Part shown: piece by piece, positions 1 through 5,991 of the stretch
How positions within the stretch are numbered: position 1 is the first letter of the stretch
How the letters are laid out: every line of letters starts with the position of its first letter
DNA from: Sandaracinaceae bacterium
GTDB lineage: Bacteria; Myxococcota_A; Polyangia; Polyangiales; Sandaracinaceae
Direction: 5' to 3'
Assembly (NCBI GenBank): GCA_025056955.1
Contig: JANWYL010000171.1
Coordinates: 1-6,798, forward strand
DNA length: 6,798 bases
Translations under genes and position numbers: made by a program
The notes under the pieces: model-generated
Told to the model about the DNA's origin: nothing
Databases searched by the model: none
Seen by the model: the letters and a program-made list of their open reading frames with translations, nothing else

Positions 1-2004
1 AGCCGAATCCATTGAGCTTGAGGAAGCACCTTCTTTCTTTTCAGCCTGCCCTTCGTCTTTGGCGAGGGACTGCTCAAGAAGATCAGCTGCAATCCCCATA
101 AAGTCCTCCTCTGTCAAAATGCCAACGAGGTGACCATCCTGGACCACTGGCAAGCAACCAATTCGGTACCTTCGCATGAGGCGAATGGCCTCAAGGGTTT
201 CTGTTTCGGGGGTGACTGTAATGACCTCTCGCCGCATGACGTCGGATACAGGAGTGAGTGAGGGGCTCTTTTTTCCGTCTCGTTGAGCACCGCTGAGAAG
301 ATCACTGAAGAAACGCAAAACCGATCGGTAGCTGACCAGGCCAACCAAGCGCCCATCGTTGTCCTCAACTGGGATATGGCGAATTCGTTCCCACCCCATA
401 AGATCCGCAACCAATTGGACATCATCGTCCGGACGTACGGTGAAGATATCGGTTGTCATGTATTGGCTCACCTTAAGGTAGCTCGAACGCGCACTTGGAA
501 TTTCATCAAAACGCGCTCGCTCCCAATCGGCCACAGGGCGGCCCGTGCGCTGCCGCTTGACCATTGCGGCGACAATCGCAGTGATGCGCTCGCCAAGCGT
601 TCCCCGGTCCTTCATTTCAGCCAAGGACTGGAGCATCCATCGGGCCCCTGTTCGCGTGGTGCGGATCCTCTTTTCGATGACCGAGAGGTAACGCTGAATG
701 TCTCCCTCATCGATGCCAACCCGACGTAAGCCGGCTTCAGCAGCAGGCAGGAGATCATCAAGAAGCAAGGCCTGTGCTGGCTTTTCGACCCCATCGAGCC
801 AATACATGTGAGCCCCAAGCCCATCCCGTGCAGCTGCGTAAAGGTTGGCGCGAGCTTGTTCGAACTCCATGTGGTATTGGACATCGTCGATCCTCGCACC
901 GAGCTCGCTCATCAAGCCAAGCCACAAGGCAGCATTTGCCACTTCATCCACGATGGTGGGCCCAGAGGGCAAAACCCGCATTTCAATGCGCAAGTGGGGC
1001 TTTTGGGGGTGGTAGCCGTAACATGCTCGGTTCCACCGGTAAACAGTGCCATTGTGGAGGCGCAACGCCTTGAGGTGAGGAATCCGGCCCTGCTCAAGCA
1101 TTTCGAGGGCATCCTCGTCAAGGTCTGTCCCCACAAGAGAGCGAAAACGGGCCACGTCTTCTTTGAAAATCTCCAAAATCCCCCCGCGACACCAGCGGTT
1201 TCCAAACCACACCCGGGCAGTCGCATCGCGCAGATGGGTTCCGGGCTTTCGGGTATCAACCGCCTGCTCAAACAAAGCAATCCGTGTCTCTGCCCAAAGG
1301 CGCTTCCCAAAGAGAAGGGGCGAGTTCCCAGAAGCCGCAAGCACTGGGCCAACCAGGGCCTGAGAGAGGTTATAAAGGCGGGTGAAGTCTATTGGACTCA
1401 CCTGCAGGTGAACTTGGAAGCTGGAGTTGCAGGCTTCGACCATCACAGAATCGTGTTTGACGTGAATTTCGTCGATGCCTTTGATGGACACGTCATAGTG
1501 CTCTCCCCGCATGGCAGTCGTGGCTGCGTTGAGGGCGAGATATCGAGGAGAAGGGACCATGCTGTCCAAGCCCAAATCAGACTTGCGGATGGTTGGCAAA
1601 ATCCCCACAAGCACTGGCACAATCCCAAATTGGGCCCCTGCTTTGTGAACACGCTCAAGCAGTTCCTGAAGTTGGGCTTCAAGCGCCGAAAGCCCACGCC
1701 CAGAAAAAGGCTGGGGGTCGGCATTCATCTCAAGCTGAAACATGCCAAGTTCCGTGGTAAAGTGGGGGTCGTTCAAGGCCTCAAGCATTTTGAGTGCACC
1801 CCGCACTGGCTCAAAAGTGTTGCAATCAATCAGAAACATCTCTTGCTCTGCACCGATGCGAGGAGGCCCATCGTCAAAAAGGCCTTCGTCCAGCATGCGT
1901 TCAAGGGCACGGAGATCTGTAAGGATTGCGCGGGTGAAACGCCTGCGCTCCTCCCCTTCAAGCTCACCCTCAACCTTTTTATGTTCTCGTGTGTCCTCCA
2001 CCAT
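1..2004 (-). CDS. GCS2-type carboxylate-amine ligase fused to tandem CBS domains (3' end cut by window edge)
   Basis: Reading from an ATG at 2004 toward position 1, the frame is open for 668 codons with no stop, so the C-terminus lies outside the window. Residues about 45-410 resemble the glutamate-cysteine ligase 2 (GCS2/YbdK) fold: the GAEQE motif (51-55) fits the conserved acidic start of the active site, FQLEMNADP (89-97) and GNSPLLFGK (226-234) fit core motifs, and RIEMRVLPSGP (339-349) fits the C-terminal substrate/ATP region. Members join an amino group to a glutamyl-type carboxylate using ATP; the substrate here is unknown. Two CBS domains follow at about 510-572 and 585-648. The second ends GILTEEDF with the ribose-binding T-x-x-D pattern (T631, D634); the first has S-Y-R-S (558-561) and lacks the Asp, so probably only one site binds an adenine nucleotide well. 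The visible tail is Lys/Glu/Ser-rich. No signal peptide, so cytoplasmic. The start overlaps the esterase stop (TAATG) and has a Shine-Dalgarno GGAG 8 bases upstream. Domain calls are by motif, not by search. Confidence 0.88.
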   Translation of the reverse strand, partial: MVEDTREHKKVEGELEGEERRRFTRAILTDLRALERMLDEGLFDDGPPRIGAEQEMFLIDCNTFEPVRGALKMLEALNDPHFTTELGMFQLEMNADPQPFSGRGLSALEAQLQELLERVHKAGAQFGIVPVLVGILPTIRKSDLGLDSMVPSPRYLALNAATTAMRGEHYDVSIKGIDEIHVKHDSVMVEACNSSFQVHLQVSPIDFTRLYNLSQALVGPVLAASGNSPLLFGKRLWAETRIALFEQAVDTRKPGTHLRDATARVWFGNRWCRGGILEIFKEDVARFRSLVGTDLDEDALEMLEQGRIPHLKALRLHNGTVYRWNRACYGYHPQKPHLRIEMRVLPSGPTIVDEVANAALWLGLMSELGARIDDVQYHMEFEQARANLYAAARDGLGAHMYWLDGVEKPAQALLLDDLLPAAEAGLRRVGIDEGDIQRYLSVIEKRIRTTRTGARWMLQSLAEMKDRGTLGERITAIVAAMVKRQRTGRPVADWERARFDEIPSARSSYLKVSQYMTTDIFTVRPDDDVQLVADLMGWERIRHIPVEDNDGRLVGLVSYRSVLRFFSDLLSGAQRDGKKSPSLTPVSDVMRREVITVTPETETLEAIRLMRRYRIGCLPVVQDGHLVGILTEEDFMGIAADLLEQSLAKDEGQAEKKEGASSSSMDSA

Positions 2005-2741
2005 TATCCCTTCTCCGTCCACTCACTCAAATATTTTGGCAACATGGCACGCCAGGTGGGCCAGTCATGATGCCAATCTGGTCCCCACGGATCAACCCAG
2101 TTGGGAATGCCCTTCCGGCCAAGGACATTGGCCATGGCCCAGGTTTCACCCATGTTCTCCTCGCGCCCAGCTCCAGAGGCAAGGAGGATAAAACACTTTT
2201 TAAGGGCTTCAAGGTGGGGACCACCAAGGGTCGGAACAAAATGAAGGGGCGAGCTCACAAAAAAGTCTTCGGTCATTCGATTGGTTTCGATAAAGCGCAT
2301 GAGGTTGTAAGTGCCACTCATGCCAATCGCTTTCTCGAAAACGTCTGGAAAGCGACAAGTCACGGCCACCGCATGAAAAGCCCCAATCGAAGCCCCGGCA
2401 CTCCAGATCCGAATGGAATCGCTCTGACAGTCTCTGCGTATGGCAGGAACCACCTCGTGCCTCACATACTGATGAAATTGGTTCTGCATCCACATTCGAT
2501 GCTCTGGGGGCCCTTCCTTGCGAAACCACACCTGCCCTCCCACAGAATCACAAGAGTACACCTTGATCCGACCCGACTCGATGAGAGGCATGAGCGCCTT
2601 GATCAAGAGAAAGCGCTCTATCTCTTCGGCATCCCCACCAGCTGTGGGAAACACGAGTACGGGCTGGCCGTAGTGCCCCCAGCGCACAAAGCTTGCACTT
2701 CGACGCAGTCGTTCGGAGTACCAATTGAGTTGGCTCTTCAT
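2004..2741 (-). CDS. Putative esterase, alpha/beta-hydrolase fold (PF00756-like)
   Basis: A 245-residue cytoplasmic hydrolase without a signal peptide. The opening (NWYSERL, then GQPVLVFPTAGG at 25-36) matches the first strands of the putative-esterase family related to Fes/esterase D. The nucleophile elbow is GASIGA with Ser118, the oxyanion region lies near FPTAGG, and the likely catalytic His is H224 or H225 in DWHHDWPTW; the acid is probably one of E194/E195/E199. Length and motif spacing fit a complete single-domain enzyme. I chose ATG 2741 rather than the ATG at 2801: AAGGGG lies 4 bases upstream of 2741, and the 20 extra residues from 2801 are Cys/Arg-rich and unlike the family. The stop TAA overlaps the start of the ligase gene, so the two are co-transcribed and probably translationally coupled. 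The substrate is unknown; the pairing suggests it hydrolyses an ester or thioester linked to what the ligase makes or modifies. Confidence 0.85.
   Translation of the reverse strand: MKSQLNWYSERLRRSASFVRWGHYGQPVLVFPTAGGDAEEIERFLLIKALMPLIESGRIKVYSCDSVGGQVWFRKEGPPEHRMWMQNQFHQYVRHEVVPAIRRDCQSDSIRIWSAGASIGAFHAVAVTCRFPDVFEKAIGMSGTYNLMRFIETNRMTEDFFVSSPLHFVPTLGGPHLEALKKCFILLASGAGREENMGETWAMANVLGRKGIPNWVDPWGPDWHHDWPTWRAMLPKYLSEWTEKG
2005..2016 (-). promoter_or_regulatory. Shine-Dalgarno and TAATG coupling junction
   Basis: On the minus strand GGAG (2016-2013) inside the last esterase codons is followed by an 8-base spacer and the ligase ATG at 2004. The esterase TAA (2006-2004) shares its last A with that ATG. 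This fixes the ligase start and suggests that ribosomes finishing the esterase re-initiate on the ligase. Confidence 0.7.
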
Positions 2742-2763
2742 CGCACCCCTTTCGCATTTGACT

Positions 2764-2886
2764 CTACCAAAGCAGCCCAACACATGGGAGGATCCCCACA
2801 AAGGTCGATTTTGGCCTGTGGATTTGAATGGGGATCGCAGCCAAACCCCAAGAAAAAAGCAGTACCACGAGAGCGAGGTCGAGCAT
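2764..2886 (-). CDS. Possible 40-residue single-pass membrane peptide
   Basis: A short minus-strand frame starts at ATG 2886 and ends with TAG at 2766-2764, 22 bases before the esterase start. AGGGA lies 9 bases upstream of the ATG, an acceptable ribosome binding site. The product begins with a strongly hydrophobic stretch (about residues 4-20, LALVVLLFSWGLAAIPI) followed by a basic HRPK segment and a second hydrophobic tail, the pattern of a small inner-membrane protein. Against it: no recognised family, very short, and a competing 75-codon frame (2965-2738) covers the same bases and ends in an ATGA overlap with the esterase start. It may be only untranslated leader. Confidence 0.22.
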   Translation of the reverse strand: MLDLALVVLLFSWGLAAIPIQIHRPKSTFVGILPCVGLLW

Positions 2887-3151
2887 CAAAACGATTCCCT
2901 AAAGCAGCAATTGGCTCAAAGCCCAAGCTTCGGTTTGAAACGAGAGGGCGCAGGACTCGCCTCATCGGACTTCAAACACGGCAAACGCGTTGCCCAAGAG
3001 CCATTCAAGGAGGCGAAAGGCTTGGCTCTCTTACGACCTTTGGACCATGGATTGGGATAAGTACGGCGCTCAGCTGATTCTTGGGTTGAACCTCAGAGCT
3101 TGAGAAAATTCAAAAGGGGAAAATCAAGGGTATAGCGAAAATAGCGATGAA

Positions 3152-3188
3152 GGTGATTGCGCACCGGTCCACGAAAAACGCAATCACC
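3152..3188. repeat. 10-bp perfect inverted repeat (hairpin, 17-base loop)
   Basis: GGTGATTGCG (3152-3161) pairs perfectly with CGCAATCACC (3179-3188) around a 17-base loop containing AAAAA (TTTTT on the minus strand). It lies about 107 bases downstream of the RCC1-like stop. It could be part of that operon's 3' end or a leader structure or operator of the esterase operon. There is no T tract directly after the stem on either strand, so it is not a standard intrinsic terminator. Confidence 0.5.
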
Positions 3189-3207
3189 ACCACGATGGTG
3201 CGTGGTG
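3188..3207. terminator. 7-bp GC-rich hairpin, possible part of operon 3' end
   Basis: CACCACG (3188-3194) pairs with CGTGGTG (3201-3207) around a 6-base loop. In the minus-strand transcript of the lipoprotein operon this stem forms first, about 88 bases after the RCC1-like stop, with TTTTT only 9 bases further on. The spacing is too long for a textbook rho-independent terminator, so termination here is a guess; it abuts the larger inverted repeat at 3152-3188, sharing one base. Confidence 0.3.
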
Positions 3208-3294
3208 AAAGCATGCTGATTGGGATCGAACGTATGGTTGAAACGGGCACTGACATTTTGGGTAACCGTCAACCAACCAAAGCAAGCCGAGCGC

Positions 3295-4713
3295 TCATGG
3301 CCCCATCACCATGACGGGGGTTGTGCGATCCATTGTTGTCCCATCTCCAAGTTCTCCAACGTTATTTCGCCCCCAACACAACACCTCGGGCCTTCGTGTG
3401 GTGGGGTTCTGGGTGATCGCACAACTATGGTAAGATCCCAACGCAATCGCCGTCACACCTGAGAGGCCCCTTACAGGAACAGGGGTGCTCCTATTCGTCA
3501 TCGTCCCATCACCAAGCTGGCCGTTCCAATTAGCACCCCAACAAAGAACCTCGCCAGAGCCCATGAGCAACGCACAGGTGTGCATGCCGCCTGCCGCAAT
3601 CGCCTGCGCACCTCGAAGCCCCGTAGAAACAGCAGTGGTGCTGTTTCCCCCACTCATCCCACTGCCAAGCTGGCCATGTGAATTATCACCCCAACAAAAA
3701 ACCTGAGCATCAGATCCAACCACTGCACAGGTATGATTCCAGCCGGCAGCAATGGTCCGAACAGAAGTGAGGTTCTGTTCTCTTCCCTCTTCCAATCGAA
3801 CAGTGGCAACTGGATCACTGGAATTGGTAGTTGTTCGGTTTCCAAGCTGGCCGTGGTTGTTCCTCCCCCAACAACGTACCTCACCAGAACTAAGTAAGGC
3901 ACAGGTGTGGGCTTCACCTGTGGTGATGGCCGATACATTGTTAAGAGGAGAAGTAGAGCCAGCATGATACACAGTCACTGGACTTGACCTGCTCCCCCCC
4001 ATCATTCCGTTTCCAAGCTGGCCATACTCATTATCACCCCAACAACGAACCTCGCCAGAGCCCCTGAGCAACGCACAGGTGTGCCGGCCGCCTGCCGAAA
4101 TGGACCATATACCTGAAAGCCCTATCACACGCACGGGGCTTAGGCTGTCCACCATCGTATCATTTCCAAGCTGGCCATACTCATTATCACCCCAACAACG
4201 AACCTCATCGGATGTGTCAAATGTGAGTAACGCACAGGTGTGAATATGCTCATTAGCACTGCCCCCCCCTACTGAGATTGCAGTGATATTTGAGAGGCCC
4301 ATCACCCGAACTGGAGTTGTGCGATCATTCCTCGTTGCATCACCAAGCTGCCCATGCATATTCCACCCCCAGCACTTTCCACTTCCATCCGAAAGCCATG
4401 CGCAGCTCGATCCAAGCCCAAGATCGATTCCAACCACAACGGGTGGTGAAGCGTCCGGAGGGACGGCATCAACCGCATCACCGTCGCGTACATTAGGCGC
4501 TGCATCTAACCCACCCACATCAATCACGTCCACCAAAAGAGGCGAATCGTTCGCCTGAGGGGCATCGACCCCAGTGTCAACCAGGGGATTTTGATCCACT
4601 GGAAATGGCAAGGGGCCACGATCGATCAAGCAGCCTCCAAGAGAGAGCACGCACCCAAAGCCCATCAAAGCAGTGGCAAAAGTGGACCAGGAAGCAGGAA
4701 CTGGCATACCCAT
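3295..4713 (-). CDS. RCC1-repeat beta-propeller lipoprotein
   Basis: A 472-residue exported protein. Residues 1-27 form a signal peptide ending in the lipobox LGGC (Cys28); residues 29-92 are a flexible linker rich in Asp, Pro, Ala and Val. From about 93 to the end there are seven RCC1-type units, each with an HTCA-like strand followed by CWGxNxxGQLG; the CWG cysteines are C114, C173, C224, C281, C340, C391 and C446, and the paired HTCA-type cysteines are C104, C160, C213, C271, C329, C380 and C431. Seven units match the closed seven-bladed propeller of RCC1, with the N-terminal half-blade probably completing the last blade. Such proteins in this group are usually annotated as RCC1 or alpha-tubulin-suppressor-like and probably bind partners or polymers at the cell surface; no enzyme motif is visible. 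ATG 4713 has AGGGG about 6 bases upstream and lies 14 bases after the hydrolase stop, so it is the second gene of that operon. Met3 (4707) is an alternative start. Confidence 0.88.
   Translation of the reverse strand: MGMPVPASWSTFATALMGFGCVLSLGGCLIDRGPLPFPVDQNPLVDTGVDAPQANDSPLLVDVIDVGGLDAAPNVRDGDAVDAVPPDASPPVVVGIDLGLGSSCAWLSDGSGKCWGWNMHGQLGDATRNDRTTPVRVMGLSNITAISVGGGSANEHIHTCALLTFDTSDEVRCWGDNEYGQLGNDTMVDSLSPVRVIGLSGIWSISAGGRHTCALLRGSGEVRCWGDNEYGQLGNGMMGGSRSSPVTVYHAGSTSPLNNVSAITTGEAHTCALLSSGEVRCWGRNNHGQLGNRTTTNSSDPVATVRLEEGREQNLTSVRTIAAGWNHTCAVVGSDAQVFCWGDNSHGQLGSGMSGGNSTTAVSTGLRGAQAIAAGGMHTCALLMGSGEVLCWGANWNGQLGDGTMTNRSTPVPVRGLSGVTAIALGSYHSCAITQNPTTRRPEVLCWGRNNVGELGDGTTMDRTTPVMVMGP
4010..4053. 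repeat. 44-bp direct repeat, copy 1, inside the RCC1-like gene
   Basis: Exact 44-base match to 4163-4206, encoding the unit EVRCWGDNEYGQLGN. The identity includes all synonymous positions, which points to recent duplication or conversion between propeller repeats rather than protein-level selection alone. Confidence 0.85.
4163..4206. repeat. 44-bp direct repeat, copy 2, inside the RCC1-like gene
   Basis: Second exact copy of 4010-4053. A further pair, 3546-3583 and 4047-4084, matches over 38 bases with one mismatch, so homogenisation involves at least three of the seven units. Confidence 0.85.
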
Positions 4714-4727
4714 ACCTTACCCCTGGA

Positions 4728-5852
4728 CTACGGTCGAGCCATGACCCGAACGTTGGGTGGAAGCCTGCTCCCTCGGAGATATTCTTCCATCGCAAGCTCT
4801 CCTCGGAGGTGCCTGCGGAAAAAGGCTGTGATGAGGGTGCGATTGGCACTAAGCACCATCGCGTCATCTGCTGGGCCATCAGGGCAGAAGCCACAGACGA
4901 AGCACCCCGCCGTCGAATCGAGAAAATCCATGTGGTCAGCACCGAGGAAATTCCACTGGGCCACCCACGGCGCCATCGTTGCAGCATTGAAAAACTGCTG
5001 GAAATTCTGGTCCTCTGGGGCGCAGGCCATGCCGCCAAAGCCCATGGGCCGCCCATTCGTTGTCTCTCCTGCAAAGCCAGCTGGAATCCGGATCTCCGCC
5101 CCCCTCGAAGGAATGATGTCGGGACGCTCAGCAGAGCCTCCCCCAAAAGGACTTGGGTCACCGTCAACAGGATCAATTGCGTAGAGGGCGCGCACGCGGC
5201 TTTCGGAAATTGCAATCATCGTGGCAAGCTTCCCGCCGAGGCTATGGCCCGTAACGCCTATCTGTTCTCGATCGATTGCGCTCGAGAAGGGAGACATCGC
5301 GAGCGCCCAATCGATGACCGCGCGTCCATCGGCAGCCATTTCCAAGTGGCTTGGGTTGAACCCCCCTGTTGGAGGATCGGCGCCAATTACGACAAAGCCA
5401 TGAGAGGCCAAGTGCTCGAGGGTACCGCGGTACTGACGGCTTTGCAGTTGAAAACCGGGTAAAAAGAGGACCAAGGGAAAAGGCCCTCCCGTGTTCGGGC
5501 GAATGATCGTGATGGGAATTCGACGGCTCTCGCGCATCACTTGGGCCATCGTCTCGACAAGCCCATGAGGCCCGCGCATTTCGGGAGAAGCCCTTGGAAT
5601 AGCCACATCAGCTCTTGCGACATCGATTGCCACATCGGTTGAGAGAGACACTTCAACGCCCCCATCTGTGGCAGGGCCACTTTCAGAGGGCATCCAGGCA
5701 TCGATGCCACCATCGCGAGTGAGACCATCCAAATCAGAACCATCTCGAGGAGGAGGCCACCCATCAGCCCGATCATCTCCTCCACTCCCCCCGCATCCCC
5801 ATAGCCCCAAGGCCAATAGAAGAGTCCATCTTTTTGCAAACATCTCTGGCAT
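4728..5852 (-). CDS. Alpha/beta-hydrolase lipoprotein, chlorophyllase/PET-hydrolase-like
   Basis: A 374-residue exported hydrolase. From ATG 5852 the first 19 residues are a lipoprotein signal peptide (basic KRW, then LLLALGLWGC, lipobox Cys20). About 70 residues of Asp/Gly/Pro-rich linker follow, then the catalytic domain. FPLVLFLPGF (125-134) is the strand and oxyanion loop, LASHGFVVIGADPP (218-231 in the longer frame) is the next strand, GHSLGG carries the nucleophile Ser204, DPVDGD (227-232) supplies the acid, and GADHMDFLD (305-313) holds catalytic His307. This order is characteristic of the chlorophyllase/polyester-hydrolase-like group, which cleaves esters; the substrate is unknown. 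A CxxCxxC cluster (C317, C320, C323) directly follows the His. The frame extends upstream to an ATG at 6062, but that would bury the signal peptide and overlap the divergent gene, so 5852 (or ATG 5843) is chosen; no strong ribosome binding site is visible. First gene of an operon with the propeller lipoprotein. Confidence 0.88.
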   Translation of the reverse strand: MPEMFAKRWTLLLALGLWGCGGSGGDDRADGWPPPRDGSDLDGLTRDGGIDAWMPSESGPATDGGVEVSLSTDVAIDVARADVAIPRASPEMRGPHGLVETMAQVMRESRRIPITIIRPNTGGPFPLVLFLPGFQLQSRQYRGTLEHLASHGFVVIGADPPTGGFNPSHLEMAADGRAVIDWALAMSPFSSAIDREQIGVTGHSLGGKLATMIAISESRVRALYAIDPVDGDPSPFGGGSAERPDIIPSRGAEIRIPAGFAGETTNGRPMGFGGMACAPEDQNFQQFFNAATMAPWVAQWNFLGADHMDFLDSTAGCFVCGFCPDGPADDAMVLSANRTLITAFFRRHLRGELAMEEYLRGSRLPPNVRVMARP

Positions 5853-5991
5853 GCTACCAGGGAAATCAACTCCACACAACCTGTGCCCTTGCACGCTGAA
5901 AACGATACATGAAAAGCCATCACCCATGGGATCGGCACTGGTTGCTGCTCTCAGCTGCTTGATAGAAACATTTTTGCGCCAAAGGAAGCGC
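5853..5991. promoter_or_regulatory. Divergent intergenic region between hydrolase and cupredoxin-like genes
   Basis: These 139 bases separate two start codons pointing away from each other and must hold the promoters of both the minus-strand lipoprotein operon and the plus-strand gene. A weak plus-strand candidate is TTGCTG (5942-5947) with TAGAAA (5963-5968), but the 15-base spacing is short. No convincing minus-strand promoter or operator palindrome was found. The shared region makes co-regulation plausible. Confidence 0.4.

Larger units (their letters stand above)
2742..3294. other. 553-base gap between two minus-strand operons, no confident gene
   Basis: This stretch separates the esterase start (2741) from the stop of the RCC1-like gene (3295-3297). 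It must contain the 3' end of the upstream transcript and the promoter of the esterase/ligase operon, but I see no convincing -35/-10 pair. It holds two abutting hairpins at 3152-3207, a possible membrane peptide at 2886-2764, and several short open frames between 3063 and 3314 on both strands (plus 3147-3314, minus 3256-3110), none with a good ribosome binding site. No IS ends or tRNA-like segments were seen. Confidence 0.6.

Noticed and set aside
808..2070. Long plus-strand open frame of 420 codons
   Set aside because: It lies wholly over the minus-strand ligase gene, which has clear GCS2 and CBS motifs in a longer open frame; the plus translation shows no recognisable domain.
2742..2801. 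Upstream ATG at 2801 as the esterase start
   Set aside because: The added 20 residues are Cys/Arg-rich and unlike the family; ATG 2741 has a ribosome binding site and matches the usual N-terminus.
1989..3077. Plus-strand open frame of 362 codons
   Set aside because: It is antisense to the esterase, which has a catalytic serine motif and coupled start; the plus translation is His/Pro/Arg-rich and domain-free.
3295..4713. RCC1 repeats as a CRISPR-like or satellite array
   Set aside because: The repeats are in frame, diverged, irregularly spaced and encode a propeller; they are coding repeats.
4605..5462. Plus-strand open frame of 285 codons and overlapping minus frame 5215-4577
   Set aside because: Both are shadows of the alpha/beta-hydrolase lipoprotein gene in other frames.
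5668..5991. Plus-strand extension of the cupredoxin-like gene to 5668
   Set aside because: This part is antisense to the hydrolase linker; the signal peptide and AAGGA site at 5992 mark the true start.
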